Position numbers and translations under genes: made by a program. The notes beneath the pieces were generated by a model that searched no databases, was not told the DNA's origin, and worked only from the letters and a program-made list of their open reading frames with translations. 51,368 nucleotides of DNA, from the NCBI GenBank assembly GCA_015063725.1, contig SVTP01000014.1, forward strand, positions 1 through 51,368, in the 5' to 3' direction. Within the stretch, counting starts at the first letter, position 1. The number at the start of each line of letters is the position of its first letter. This stretch comes from Oscillospiraceae bacterium. Lineage in GTDB: Bacteria; Bacillota; Clostridia; Oscillospirales; CAG-272. Below are positions 42,032 to 49,351 of this stretch, piece by piece.

Positions 42032-43066
42032 ATGAAAATGACATTTCGTTGGTACGGAGAAAAGGATAGCATTCCGCTTTCCTATATCCGTCAGATCCCC
42101 GGCATGAGCGGTGTTGTTACCGCTGTTTACGACGTCCCCGTTGGCGAGGTTTGGGAAATGGACAAGATCCTGCGCCTCAAGTCTCTCTGTGATGAAAAGG
42201 GACTGGAGATGGAGGTTATCGAGAGCGTTCCCGTACACGAGGACATCAAGCTCGGTCTCCCCACCCGCGACCGCTACATTGCAAACTATGCAACCACCAT
42301 TCGCAACCTTGGCAAGGCGGGCGTTAAGTGCATCTGCTACAACTTCATGCCCGTATTCGACTGGCTCCGCACCAATCTGCACACCGAGGCAGAGGACGGC
42401 TCCAACGCGCTTTCCTACAACCACGAGGAGCTGATGAGCCTCGATCCTCACAACCTGCACCTTCCCGGCTGGGATGAGAGCTACACCTCTGAGGAGCTCA
42501 ACTCTTTGTTGGATGCTTATAGCGGCATGAGCCACGAGCAGCTCTTTGAAAATCTCGTATACTTCCTCAATGGCATTATGCCTGCTTGCGACGAGACCGG
42601 CATCAACATGGCGATCCACCCGGATGACCCGCCGTGGGATATGTTTGGTCTGCCCCGTATCATCACGGGCATGAACAGCTATGACAAGCTCTTTGCGGCT
42701 GTTCCAAACGTACACAACGGCATCACCCTTTGCACAGGTTCTCTCGGTGCAGGACGTGACAACGATATGGTAGCAATGGCTTCCAAGCTAGCGGCTCGCT
42801 CCTACTTTGTACACCTGCGTCAGATCACCCACTCCGGCGCTCTCGACTTCTGCGAGAGCGGACACCTGACCGAGATGGGCAGTCTTGATATGTACGGCAT
42901 CGTTAAGGCACTTGTTGAAGCAGGATTTGACGGCTACGTACGTCCCGACCACGGACGCAACATCTGGGGCGAAGATGGCAAGCCCGGCTACGGTCTCTTT
43001 GACCGCGCACTGGGCGCAACCTATCTCTACGGTCTCTTTGAGGCTGTTGAGAAGGGCTTGAAATAA
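42032..43066 (+). CDS. uxuA: D-mannonate dehydratase
   Basis: UxuA removes water from D-mannonate to give 2-keto-3-deoxygluconate. The 344 residues carry FRWYGEKDSIPLSYIRQIPG at the N terminus, the core CYNFMPVFDWLRT, MAIHPDDPPW with metal ligands, HLRQITH and YVRPDHGRNIWGE. AAAGGA precedes the start. The partner SDR gene follows 18 bases later. Confidence 0.95.
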   Translation: MKMTFRWYGEKDSIPLSYIRQIPGMSGVVTAVYDVPVGEVWEMDKILRLKSLCDEKGLEMEVIESVPVHEDIKLGLPTRDRYIANYATTIRNLGKAGVKCICYNFMPVFDWLRTNLHTEAEDGSNALSYNHEELMSLDPHNLHLPGWDESYTSEELNSLLDAYSGMSHEQLFENLVYFLNGIMPACDETGINMAIHPDDPPWDMFGLPRIITGMNSYDKLFAAVPNVHNGITLCTGSLGAGRDNDMVAMASKLAARSYFVHLRQITHSGALDFCESGHLTEMGSLDMYGIVKALVEAGFDGYVRPDHGRNIWGEDGKPGYGLFDRALGATYLYGLFEAVEKGLK

Positions 43067-43083
43067 GAAAGGATATAAAGATT

Positions 43084-43914
43084 ATGAAGCTTCCTTACAG
43101 AATTGATCTTTCCGATAAAGTTGTTGTTGTTACCGGTGGTGGCGGTGTTCTGATGGCTGAATTCGGCCGTGCTTTGGCAGAATGCGGCGCAAAGGTAGCG
43201 CTCCTTGACATCAACGAAAAGGCTGCACAAGAGGTTGCAGCGTCCATTGGCGAAAACGCCATCGGCATTGGCACCAACTGCCTTGTAAAAGAGAGCATCC
43301 TCGCTGCACGCGAGGTTATTCACCAGAAGTGGGGAAAGGTCAACTTCCTCATCAACGGTGCAGGCGGAAACAACCCCCGCGCCTCCAGCGATAACGAATA
43401 TATGACTCCCGACCTTGAGGGCTGCAAGACCTTCTTCGACCTCGAGGAGAGCGGACTGAAGTTTGTATTTGACCTTAACATCACCTCTGCGTTCCTCGTA
43501 ACGCAGGTATTTGCCGAGGATATGATCAAGACCGGCGGTAACATCATCAACATCTCGTCGATGAACGCTTTCCGTCCTCTTACCAAGATCCCCGCATACA
43601 GTGCAGCAAAGGCTGGTATTTCCAACTTTACACAATGGCTTGCAGTGCACTTTGCACCCTGCAACATCCGTGTAAACGGCATTGCTCCCGGCTTCTTTGT
43701 AACCAACCAGAACCGCGCACTCCTCTTCAACGAGGATGGCACGCCCACGGCTCGCACAGGCAAGATCCTTGCCGCAACACCGCAAAAGAAGTTTGGTGAA
43801 ACATCCGACCTCATCGGCACACTTCTCTGGCTCGCCAGCGACGATGCATCCGGCTTTGTAACCGGTGTTATCATTCCCGTTGACGGCGGCTTTAACGCTT
43901 ACAGTGGTGTATAA
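43084..43914 (+). CDS. SDR oxidoreductase, probable D-fructuronate reductase
   Basis: This 276-residue short-chain dehydrogenase has the nucleotide motif TGGGGVL (about residue 18), NGAGGN (about 91), catalytic Ser in NISSMNAF, YSAAKAG with Tyr and Lys, and a PGFF end loop. Next to uxaC and uxuA the natural role is reduction of D-fructuronate to D-mannonate, as done by the SDR-type UxuB (YjmF) of Bacillus. The function is inferred from context, with the fold certain. Last gene of the operon. Confidence 0.88.
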   Translation: MKLPYRIDLSDKVVVVTGGGGVLMAEFGRALAECGAKVALLDINEKAAQEVAASIGENAIGIGTNCLVKESILAAREVIHQKWGKVNFLINGAGGNNPRASSDNEYMTPDLEGCKTFFDLEESGLKFVFDLNITSAFLVTQVFAEDMIKTGGNIINISSMNAFRPLTKIPAYSAAKAGISNFTQWLAVHFAPCNIRVNGIAPGFFVTNQNRALLFNEDGTPTARTGKILAATPQKKFGETSDLIGTLLWLASDDASGFVTGVIIPVDGGFNAYSGV

Positions 43915-43931
43915 TTGTTAGGATAAGTGAA

Positions 43932-44000
43932 TTTGGAGAGGGGGACTTCTTAAGTAAGAAGTCCCCCTCTCCAAACCTCTCCCCCCAAGAACTTTCTCAC
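43932..44000 (+). repeat. Partial composite repeat (hairpin and tail only)
   Basis: Hairpin TTTGGAGAGGGGGACTTCTT/AAGAAGTCCCCCTCTCCAAA (43932-43975), then CCTCTCCCCCCAAGAACTTTCTCAC. This tail resembles CACCCCCTCAAAAACTTTCGCAC of the other copies. The second modular half is missing. It acts as a terminator for the uronate operon. Confidence 0.65.
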
Positions 44001-44002
44001 AG

Positions 44003-44049
44003 CAAGGAAGGGGGCGTGTGTCTAAATAAGACACACGCCCCCTTCCTTG
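44003..44049 (+). terminator. Very stable hairpin
   Basis: CAAGGAAGGGGGCGTGTGTC / GACACACGCCCCCTTCCTTG, 20-base-pair perfect stem. It is the second hairpin in a row behind the operon and has no T-run of its own. Confidence 0.65.
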
Positions 44050-44156
44050 TGCGCTAAAGCGCAGGGGGAGATTTCTTTTTTATTTACCGATAGAAGATGT
44101 GCTCTTGATATTCTACAATTATTTTAAAAAAATTCTAAAAAAATTTTGCAATTATA

Positions 44157-44186
44157 TTGCAAATGGGATGTGTTTTTTGGTATAAT
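44157..44186 (+). promoter_or_regulatory. Promoter of the lactate dehydrogenase gene
   Basis: TTGCAA (44157-44162), 18 bases and TATAAT (44181-44186), TGG before the -10, with an A/T-rich stretch upstream (44110-44150) that could be an UP element. Confidence 0.6.
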
Positions 44187-44229
44187 ATAGTTGTACGCAT
44201 CCAATGAATAAGGAGAACCCCTAAAAAGA

Positions 44230-45264
44230 ATGAAATTCGCTTTTTTTGACACCAAGCCTTACGATAGGCAATCCTTTGAGGCGATTGCTCAAAACTCGGG
44301 TATTCGCTTTAAATACTATGAAACCAAGCTCAACGAGGACACCGTTGATCTTGCTCACGGTTGCGATGGTGTTTGCGTGTTTGTCAACGACACCGTCAAC
44401 GCTGCCGTCATCGACCGTCTTTGCGAAATGGGCGTCAGTATGATCGCCCTGCGCTGCGCGGGCTTCAACAACGTTGACGTGCGCTATGCCTTTGGCAAGA
44501 TCCATGTTTTCCGCGTCCCCGCCTACTCGCCCTATGCGGTCGCCGAGCACGCCATGGCAATGCTGCTCACCTCTATCCGCCGCATCCACAAGGCGTATAT
44601 CCGCACGCGCGACTTTAACTTCAGTCTCAACAACATGACAGGCTTTGACCTGCACGGCAAGACCGTTGGCATCATTGGCACGGGCAAGATCGGCCGCGTG
44701 TTTATCGACATCTGCCGCGGCTTTGGCATGAAGGTGTTGGCATACGATAAATTCCCCGCAAAGGACCTTGACAACGGCGACACCATCCGCTACGTCGAGC
44801 TTGACGAGCTCTTTGCGTGCAGCGATATTATTTCTCTGCACTGTCCTCTCACCGAGGAGACCTACCACATTATCAACGAGGAGACGATTGCGCAGTGCCG
44901 TCGCGGCGTGGTGCTTATCAACACCTCGCGCGGTGCGCTGGTCGATGCCGAGGCATTGCTTGCCGCCATCAAATCCCGTCACGTGGGGGCGGCTTGCCTT
45001 GACGTTTACGAGGAAGAATCCGACTTCTTCTTTGAGGACTTCTCGGGACACATCCTCGAGGATGACATTCTGGCAAGATTGATCTCTATGCCCAACGTTA
45101 TCGTGACGTCTCACCAGGCGTTCCTGACCAACGAGGCGCTCGCAAACATTGCAGAGACAACCATAGATAATATTCTTCGCTTTTCGCAAACAGGGCAGTG
45201 TCCCAATGAAATTTGCTATCGCGGCGGCGTAACCGAGGATTGTCGCAGCGGCAAATGCTTTTAA
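44230..45264 (+). CDS. ldhA: D-lactate dehydrogenase-type 2-hydroxyacid dehydrogenase
   Basis: A 344-residue NAD-dependent D-2-hydroxyacid dehydrogenase. The NAD motif is GIIGTGKIG (about residue 149), the substrate arginine is in NTSRGALVD, the Glu in CLDVYEEES, and the catalytic His in TSHQAFLT. The EESDFFFEDFSG insertion is characteristic of fermentative D-lactate dehydrogenases that regenerate NAD+ from pyruvate. The AAGGAG site is 14 bases before ATG 44230, which is long; no better start exists. Confidence 0.88.
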   Translation: MKFAFFDTKPYDRQSFEAIAQNSGIRFKYYETKLNEDTVDLAHGCDGVCVFVNDTVNAAVIDRLCEMGVSMIALRCAGFNNVDVRYAFGKIHVFRVPAYSPYAVAEHAMAMLLTSIRRIHKAYIRTRDFNFSLNNMTGFDLHGKTVGIIGTGKIGRVFIDICRGFGMKVLAYDKFPAKDLDNGDTIRYVELDELFACSDIISLHCPLTEETYHIINEETIAQCRRGVVLINTSRGALVDAEALLAAIKSRHVGAACLDVYEEESDFFFEDFSGHILEDDILARLISMPNVIVTSHQAFLTNEALANIAETTIDNILRFSQTGQCPNEICYRGGVTEDCRSGKCF

Positions 45265-45295
45265 AAACGATTGCATAAAACACAAGAGGTGTAAA

Positions 45296-47089
45296 ATGAA
45301 CATTACAAAAGACATCAAGTATATTGGCGTAAACGATCATAATATCGACCTTTTCGAGGGGCAGTATATCGTTCCCAATGGCATGGCGTATAACTCCTAT
45401 GCCATCATCGACGAAAAGATCGCTATTATGGATACGGTAGATGCCGCATTCACACACGAGTGGCTCGATAACATTCAAAACGCGCTTGGCGCACGCAAGC
45501 CCGACTACCTTGTTGTGCAGCACATGGAGCCTGACCACTCGGCAAACATTGCAAACTTCTTGGCAGCCTATCCCGAGGCAACCGTTGTTTCCTCGGCAAA
45601 GGCGTTTGTTATGATGAACAACTTTTTTGGCACTGACTACGCCGACCGCCGCATTGTGGTAGGCGAGGGCGACGTACTCGACCTTGGCAAGCACAAGCTG
45701 ACCTTTGTCACCGCTCCCATGGTGCACTGGCCTGAGGTCATCGTCACCTACGATAGCACCGACAAGGTGCTCTTCTCGGCAGACGGCTTTGGTAAGTTTG
45801 GCGCCCTTGACGTTGAGGAAGAATGGGCTTGTGAAGCACGCCGCTACTACATTGGCATCGTTGGCAAATACGGCATGCAGGTGCAGGCACTCCTTAAAAA
45901 GGCGGCAGGGCTGGATATCTCCATCATTTGCCCCCTGCACGGCCCCGTGCTCACCGAAAATCTTGGATACTATCTCAACCTTTACAACACATGGTCAAGC
46001 TATCAACCCGAGGACGAGGGTATTGTGATTGCCTACACCTCGGTTTACGGCAACACCAAAAAGGCAGTGCTCGCACTTGCCGACAAGCTTCGCGCAAAGG
46101 GATGCCCCAAGGTCGTTGTCAATGACCTTGCGCGTTGCGATATGGCAGAGGCGGTTGAGGATGCCTTCCGTTACAGCAAGCTCGTGCTTGCCACAACCAC
46201 CTACAACGCCGATATTTTCCCCTTCATGCGTACATTCATCGACCACCTCACCGAGCGCAACTACAGCAATCGCGAGGTCGCATTCATTGAGAACGGCAGC
46301 TGGGCGCCCATGGCGACCAAGACCATGAAGGGCATGCTTGAAAAATCCAAAAATCTTACCTATGCCGAAAACACCGTCAAAATTCTGTCGGCTCTCAATG
46401 AGGAAAGCTCCGCACAGCTCGAAGCACTTGCAAACGAGCTCTGCCGCGAGTATCTTGCTATGCAAGACGATGACAGTGTTAACAAAAATGATGTAAAGGC
46501 GCTGTTCCGCATCGGCTACGGTCTTTACGTTGTCACCTGCAACGACGGCAAAAAGGATAACGGACTCATCGTTAACACCGTTACCCAGCTCACCGACACC
46601 CCCACGCGTGTTGCGGTCACCATCAACAAAAAGAACTACTCTCACCACGTTATCAAACAAACAGGCAAAATGAACATCAACTGCCTGACTACCGATGCGC
46701 CCTTTAAGGTGTTTGAGTCCTTCGGCTTTGTCAGCGGCAGAACCGTTGATAAGTTTGCCGATTGCACCCCCAACCGATCCGAAAACGGACTTGTGGTTCT
46801 TCCGCGCTATATCAACGCATTCATCTCTCTCGAGGTTGAAAACTACGTGGATATGGACACCCACGGAATGTTCATCTGCAAGGTGACAGAGGCGCGTGTG
46901 CTTTCGGATAAGGAAACCATGACCTACACCTACTACCAAGAAAACGTCAAGCCCAAGCCCGAGACCGAGGGCAAGACAGGCTACGTTTGCAAGATCTGCG
47001 GCTACGTCTACGAGGGAGAAGAACTGCCCGAAGATTTCGTTTGCCCGCTCTGCAAGCACGGCCCCGCCGATTTTGAGAAAATCCAATAA
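45296..47089 (+). CDS. Flavodiiron protein fused to flavin reductase and rubredoxin domains
   Basis: The 597-residue protein reduces O2 (or NO) to water in the cytoplasm. The metallo-beta-lactamase domain holds the diiron ligands H76, E78, D80, H81, H144, D163 and H215. A flavodoxin domain (about 240-385) follows with FMN loop TSVYGNTK. Then comes a flavin-reductase-like domain (about 398-535, GLYVVTCNDG, VNTVTQLTDTPTRVAVTINK) and a C-terminal rubredoxin (CKIC and CPLC, about 550-597). One chain thus carries most of an electron route to the diiron site. It is followed by superoxide reductase and rubredoxin. Confidence 0.95.
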   Translation: MNITKDIKYIGVNDHNIDLFEGQYIVPNGMAYNSYAIIDEKIAIMDTVDAAFTHEWLDNIQNALGARKPDYLVVQHMEPDHSANIANFLAAYPEATVVSSAKAFVMMNNFFGTDYADRRIVVGEGDVLDLGKHKLTFVTAPMVHWPEVIVTYDSTDKVLFSADGFGKFGALDVEEEWACEARRYYIGIVGKYGMQVQALLKKAAGLDISIICPLHGPVLTENLGYYLNLYNTWSSYQPEDEGIVIAYTSVYGNTKKAVLALADKLRAKGCPKVVVNDLARCDMAEAVEDAFRYSKLVLATTTYNADIFPFMRTFIDHLTERNYSNREVAFIENGSWAPMATKTMKGMLEKSKNLTYAENTVKILSALNEESSAQLEALANELCREYLAMQDDDSVNKNDVKALFRIGYGLYVVTCNDGKKDNGLIVNTVTQLTDTPTRVAVTINKKNYSHHVIKQTGKMNINCLTTDAPFKVFESFGFVSGRTVDKFADCTPNRSENGLVVLPRYINAFISLEVENYVDMDTHGMFICKVTEARVLSDKETMTYTYYQENVKPKPETEGKTGYVCKICGYVYEGEELPEDFVCPLCKHGPADFEKIQ

Positions 47090-47117
47090 CAATATTATAT
47101 AACAGGAGGACACTACT

Positions 47118-47498
47118 ATGTGTGAAAACAGATTTTACATTTGCGAACATTGCGGCAATATCGTTGGCTTGATCCACGATGCCGGCGTACCCATGATGTG
47201 CTGCGGCCAAAAGATGAAAAAGCTCGAGGCAGGTGTTGTTGAAGCCAGCCTTGAAAAGCACATTCCCGTTGTTACGGTTGAAGGTAACACCGTACGTGTT
47301 GTCGTCGGCTCCATAACGCACCCCATGAGCGAGGAACACCACATTGCGTGGGTTTATTTGCAAACCGACCGCGGCGGACAAAGAAAGTGCCTGTGCACCA
47401 CCGGCGCCCCCGAGGTAACATTTGCACTGTGTGATGAAACCCCCGTTGCCGTTTACGCTTACTGCAACCTGCACGGCTTGTGGAAGGCAGAGATCTGA
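47118..47498 (+). CDS. Desulfoferrodoxin-type superoxide reductase
   Basis: This 126-residue two-iron superoxide reductase converts superoxide to peroxide without making O2. The N-terminal rubredoxin-like site is C9, C12, C28 and C29. The catalytic Fe site is H48 (EKHIP), H68, H74 or H75, C116 and H119, with the nearby EK pair. ACAGGAGGA precedes the start. It works with the neighbouring rubredoxin as electron donor. Confidence 0.95.
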   Translation: MCENRFYICEHCGNIVGLIHDAGVPMMCCGQKMKKLEAGVVEASLEKHIPVVTVEGNTVRVVVGSITHPMSEEHHIAWVYLQTDRGGQRKCLCTTGAPEVTFALCDETPVAVYAYCNLHGLWKAEI

Positions 47499-47534
47499 TT
47501 TTAATTAAAATTTAAATAACAGGAGGAAAACAAA

Positions 47535-47696
47535 ATGAAAAAGTACGTATGTGACGCTTGCGGATGGGAATATGATGAGGCGCTTGGCGATCCCGATAAC
47601 GGCATCGCTCCCGGCACCAAGTTTGAGGACCTTCCCGACGATTTCGAATGCCCCCTCTGCGGAGTAGGCAAGGATATGTTCAGCGAGGTTGAATAA
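47535..47696 (+). CDS. Rubredoxin
   Basis: A 53-residue rubredoxin read directly: [19 protein letters not shown], then [18 protein letters not shown], ending [13 protein letters not shown]. The four iron cysteines lie in CDAC and CPLC. AACAGGAGGA precedes ATG 47535. It is the soluble electron donor for superoxide reductase and possibly the flavodiiron protein. Confidence 0.96.
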   Translation: MKKYVCDACGWEYDEALGDPDNGIAPGTKFEDLPDDFECPLCGVGKDMFSEVE

Positions 47697-47701
47697 TTCA
47701 G

Positions 47702-47744
47702 ATAATGAGAAAAGCCACCCGAGAGGGTGGCTTTTCTCATTATT
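47702..47744. terminator. Bidirectional terminator
   Basis: AATGAGAAAAGCCACCC GAGA GGGTGGCTTTTCTCATT: symmetrical, serving rubredoxin (plus) and the 47746-48192 gene (minus). Confidence 0.9.
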
Positions 47745-47745
47745 C

Positions 47746-48192
47746 TTATGTGATTTCAAATCCCCATTCCGTAAAATAGGCTCTTATTTCGGGAAGGTCA
47801 TACGTTTTGAACAAGGTTTTGTTTTCTTGATTTTTGAATACAAGGTAACCTAGAGGTAGTTGTCCACCGGAACGCCATTTGATTTTATGAATATCTTTTA
47901 CAGATACAACCTTTTTGCGTTCTTTGAAAAAAGGGTAATCGGTGATGTAAATAGTGTCGTTATCAATTTCCATATAGGCTCGGCGCCAATTATAAGCCAT
48001 TACAATGAATCCAAAGTAACAAGAAAAAAGCGTTGCAAAAACAAGAAAACCGAAAGCAAGATCTTCTATTGCCAGTACAATGATCATAAGAGCAAAGATT
48101 GTAGTAAAGAAAACAGAAAGAACAATCAGCAAGATTTTTGCCAATTTAGGCGTTGTACCCTTTGGCGTTCTTTCGTACATATTCAATTTCAT
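47746..48192 (-). CDS. Small membrane protein with PH-like soluble domain
   Basis: A 148-residue protein with two membrane helices (about 17-40 and 45-67) and then a beta-rich domain (AYMEIDNDTIYITDYPFF, KKVVSVKDIHKIKWR) of the bacterial PH/YcxB-like kind. The function is unknown. GGAAGGTGGTG precedes ATG 48192; the GTG at 48204 lies inside that site. It is a single gene. Confidence 0.65.
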   Translation of the reverse strand: MKLNMYERTPKGTTPKLAKILLIVLSVFFTTIFALMIIVLAIEDLAFGFLVFATLFSCYFGFIVMAYNWRRAYMEIDNDTIYITDYPFFKERKKVVSVKDIHKIKWRSGGQLPLGYLVFKNQENKTLFKTYDLPEIRAYFTEWGFEIT

Positions 48193-48269
48193 TGAAGTCA
48201 CCACCTTCCAATTTTATTATAGCATATTTTGGAGAAAAGTCAAGGGAATTGAACTGTTTGTTGATATGC

Positions 48270-48400
48270 TAGGATATTCGCACTACGTGCGAAAATTCCC
48301 ACCGCTTGCCGCTTACGAGCGAGCTCGACGCGCTCTGCGCGGGGGAAACCGAACCTAATTCTGCGTCGCTTCGCTCGCAGAGCGAGCTTCTAAGCGACGA
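48270..48400. repeat. GC-rich mosaic of small inverted repeats
   Basis: TTCGCACTACGTGCGAA, CGCGCTCTGCGCG-like and GCTTCGCTCGCAGAGCGAGC inverted repeats with no coding, similar in style to the other mini-hairpin arrays. Confidence 0.5.
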
Positions 48401-48463
48401 GCGCTGCAGCCAAACAGATAAGGGAGCACATTTGTGCTCCCTTATCTGTTTGGCTGCGGCGCT
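48400..48463 (-). terminator. Long inverted repeat overlapping the tRNA-Gln 3' end
   Basis: The 24-base arms 48406-48429 and 48434-48457 are exact reverse complements, and pairing extends to 48400/48463 with one T-G. The inner part AAGGGAGCAC/GTGCTCCCTT followed by TTATCTGTTT works as a terminator. The outer part copies, inverted, the last bases of the tRNA acceptor arm and its CCA. Confidence 0.85.
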
Positions 48464-48526
48464 AGGATTCGAACCTAGGTAATGACGGAGTCAGAGTCCG
48501 TTGCCTTACCGCTTGGCGACGCCGCA
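48451..48526 (-). tRNA. tRNA-Gln (CTG)
   Basis: Read on the minus strand: acceptor TGCGGCG/CGCCGCA, D-arm GCCA...AGGC, anticodon stem ACGGA/TCCGT around CTCTGAC (anticodon CTG), T-arm CTAGG TTCGAAT CCTAG, discriminator G. CCA is encoded at 48453-48451. Confidence 0.93.
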
Positions 48527-48542
48527 ATTATTCACAACGCAT

Positions 48543-48571
48543 ATTATATCACAACGAATTGCGTTTGTCAA
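48543..48571 (-). promoter_or_regulatory. Promoter of tRNA-Gln
   Basis: On the minus strand TTGACA (48571-48566), 17 bases and TATAAT (48548-48543), TGTGA before the -10; full consensus. Confidence 0.85.
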
Positions 48572-48621
48572 TATCTTTTTCAAAATTTCTCCTTTTCTTT
48601 TTGCCAACAAACCCATCGCAC

Positions 48622-48650
48622 TTGACAGTTTTTTTATTTTGTGATACAAT
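48622..48650 (+). promoter_or_regulatory. Promoter of the phosphopantetheinyl transferase gene
   Basis: TTGACA (48622-48627), 17 bases and TACAAT (48645-48650), TGTGA before the -10. Confidence 0.8.
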
Positions 48651-48684
48651 AAACACACACCCATAAAGAAAGGAGAGAGAAACG

Positions 48685-49296
48685 ATGATAAGACTGTTTG
48701 GCGCGGCGTGCGGCGCGGATATCGAAGCTTTGCGTGCACAAATTCCCGCGCAGTGGCGTTCTGCTTGGGATGCCTGTCACAAGGTGGGCAAGAACGAAAA
48801 AGCCGCTCTCCTGAGCCTTTCCGCGCTCTCTCTTTTGCACCGCGCAGGGGCGGTTGGAACGCTCTGTTACGGTGAGAACGGCAGACCGTTTTTTGAGGAA
48901 CGCACCTGCGATTTCAGCATCACGCACACGCAAAACCACGTCTTTTGCGCCCTCGCAGATGGGGAAGACGCCGCCTTTGGCATCGGCATTGATGCAGAGG
49001 ATCTCGACCGTCCCGATTTTTCTGATTTTGATGCTATGGCTTCCAGATGGTTCACAGAGAACGAGCAAAAAGTCTTTTTCGCGTCTCCCACAAAGGAGAC
49101 CTTTTTGCGCATCTGGACGCGCAAAGAAGCGTATGCCAAACACACGGGCGAGGGCTTGCGCGCGCTCTCCAAAATCGATACGGTCGCCCTTGCAAACGAG
49201 GTGCATATCCGCTTTTTCGATTATCGGGAGGGTAGTATTCTTATCTCAGTTTCTGCGCCGAGTGGTGCCGAGGTCAAGCAAGAACTTTGTTTCTAA
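48685..49296 (+). CDS. 4'-phosphopantetheinyl transferase (Sfp type)
   Basis: This 203-residue enzyme transfers phosphopantetheine from CoA to acyl or peptidyl carrier proteins. The two family motifs are GIGIDAEDL (about residue 96, magnesium Asp/Glu) and WTRKEAYAKHTGEGL (about 143-157, catalytic Glu and Lys). ENGRPFF and DFSITHTQNHV precede them, as usual. No carrier protein or NRPS/PKS gene is near. AAAGGAG precedes the start. Confidence 0.92.
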   Translation: MIRLFGAACGADIEALRAQIPAQWRSAWDACHKVGKNEKAALLSLSALSLLHRAGAVGTLCYGENGRPFFEERTCDFSITHTQNHVFCALADGEDAAFGIGIDAEDLDRPDFSDFDAMASRWFTENEQKVFFASPTKETFLRIWTRKEAYAKHTGEGLRALSKIDTVALANEVHIRFFDYREGSILISVSAPSGAEVKQELCF

Positions 49297-49308
49297 TTTA
49301 ATAAAAAG

Positions 49309-49334
49309 AGAGCAGACACAGGTGTGTCTGCTCT
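49309..49334. terminator. Bidirectional terminator
   Basis: AGAGCAGACACA / TGTGTCTGCTCT flanked by A-run and T-run, between convergent genes. Confidence 0.9.
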
Positions 49335-49351
49335 TTTTTGTTTATGGGGAG

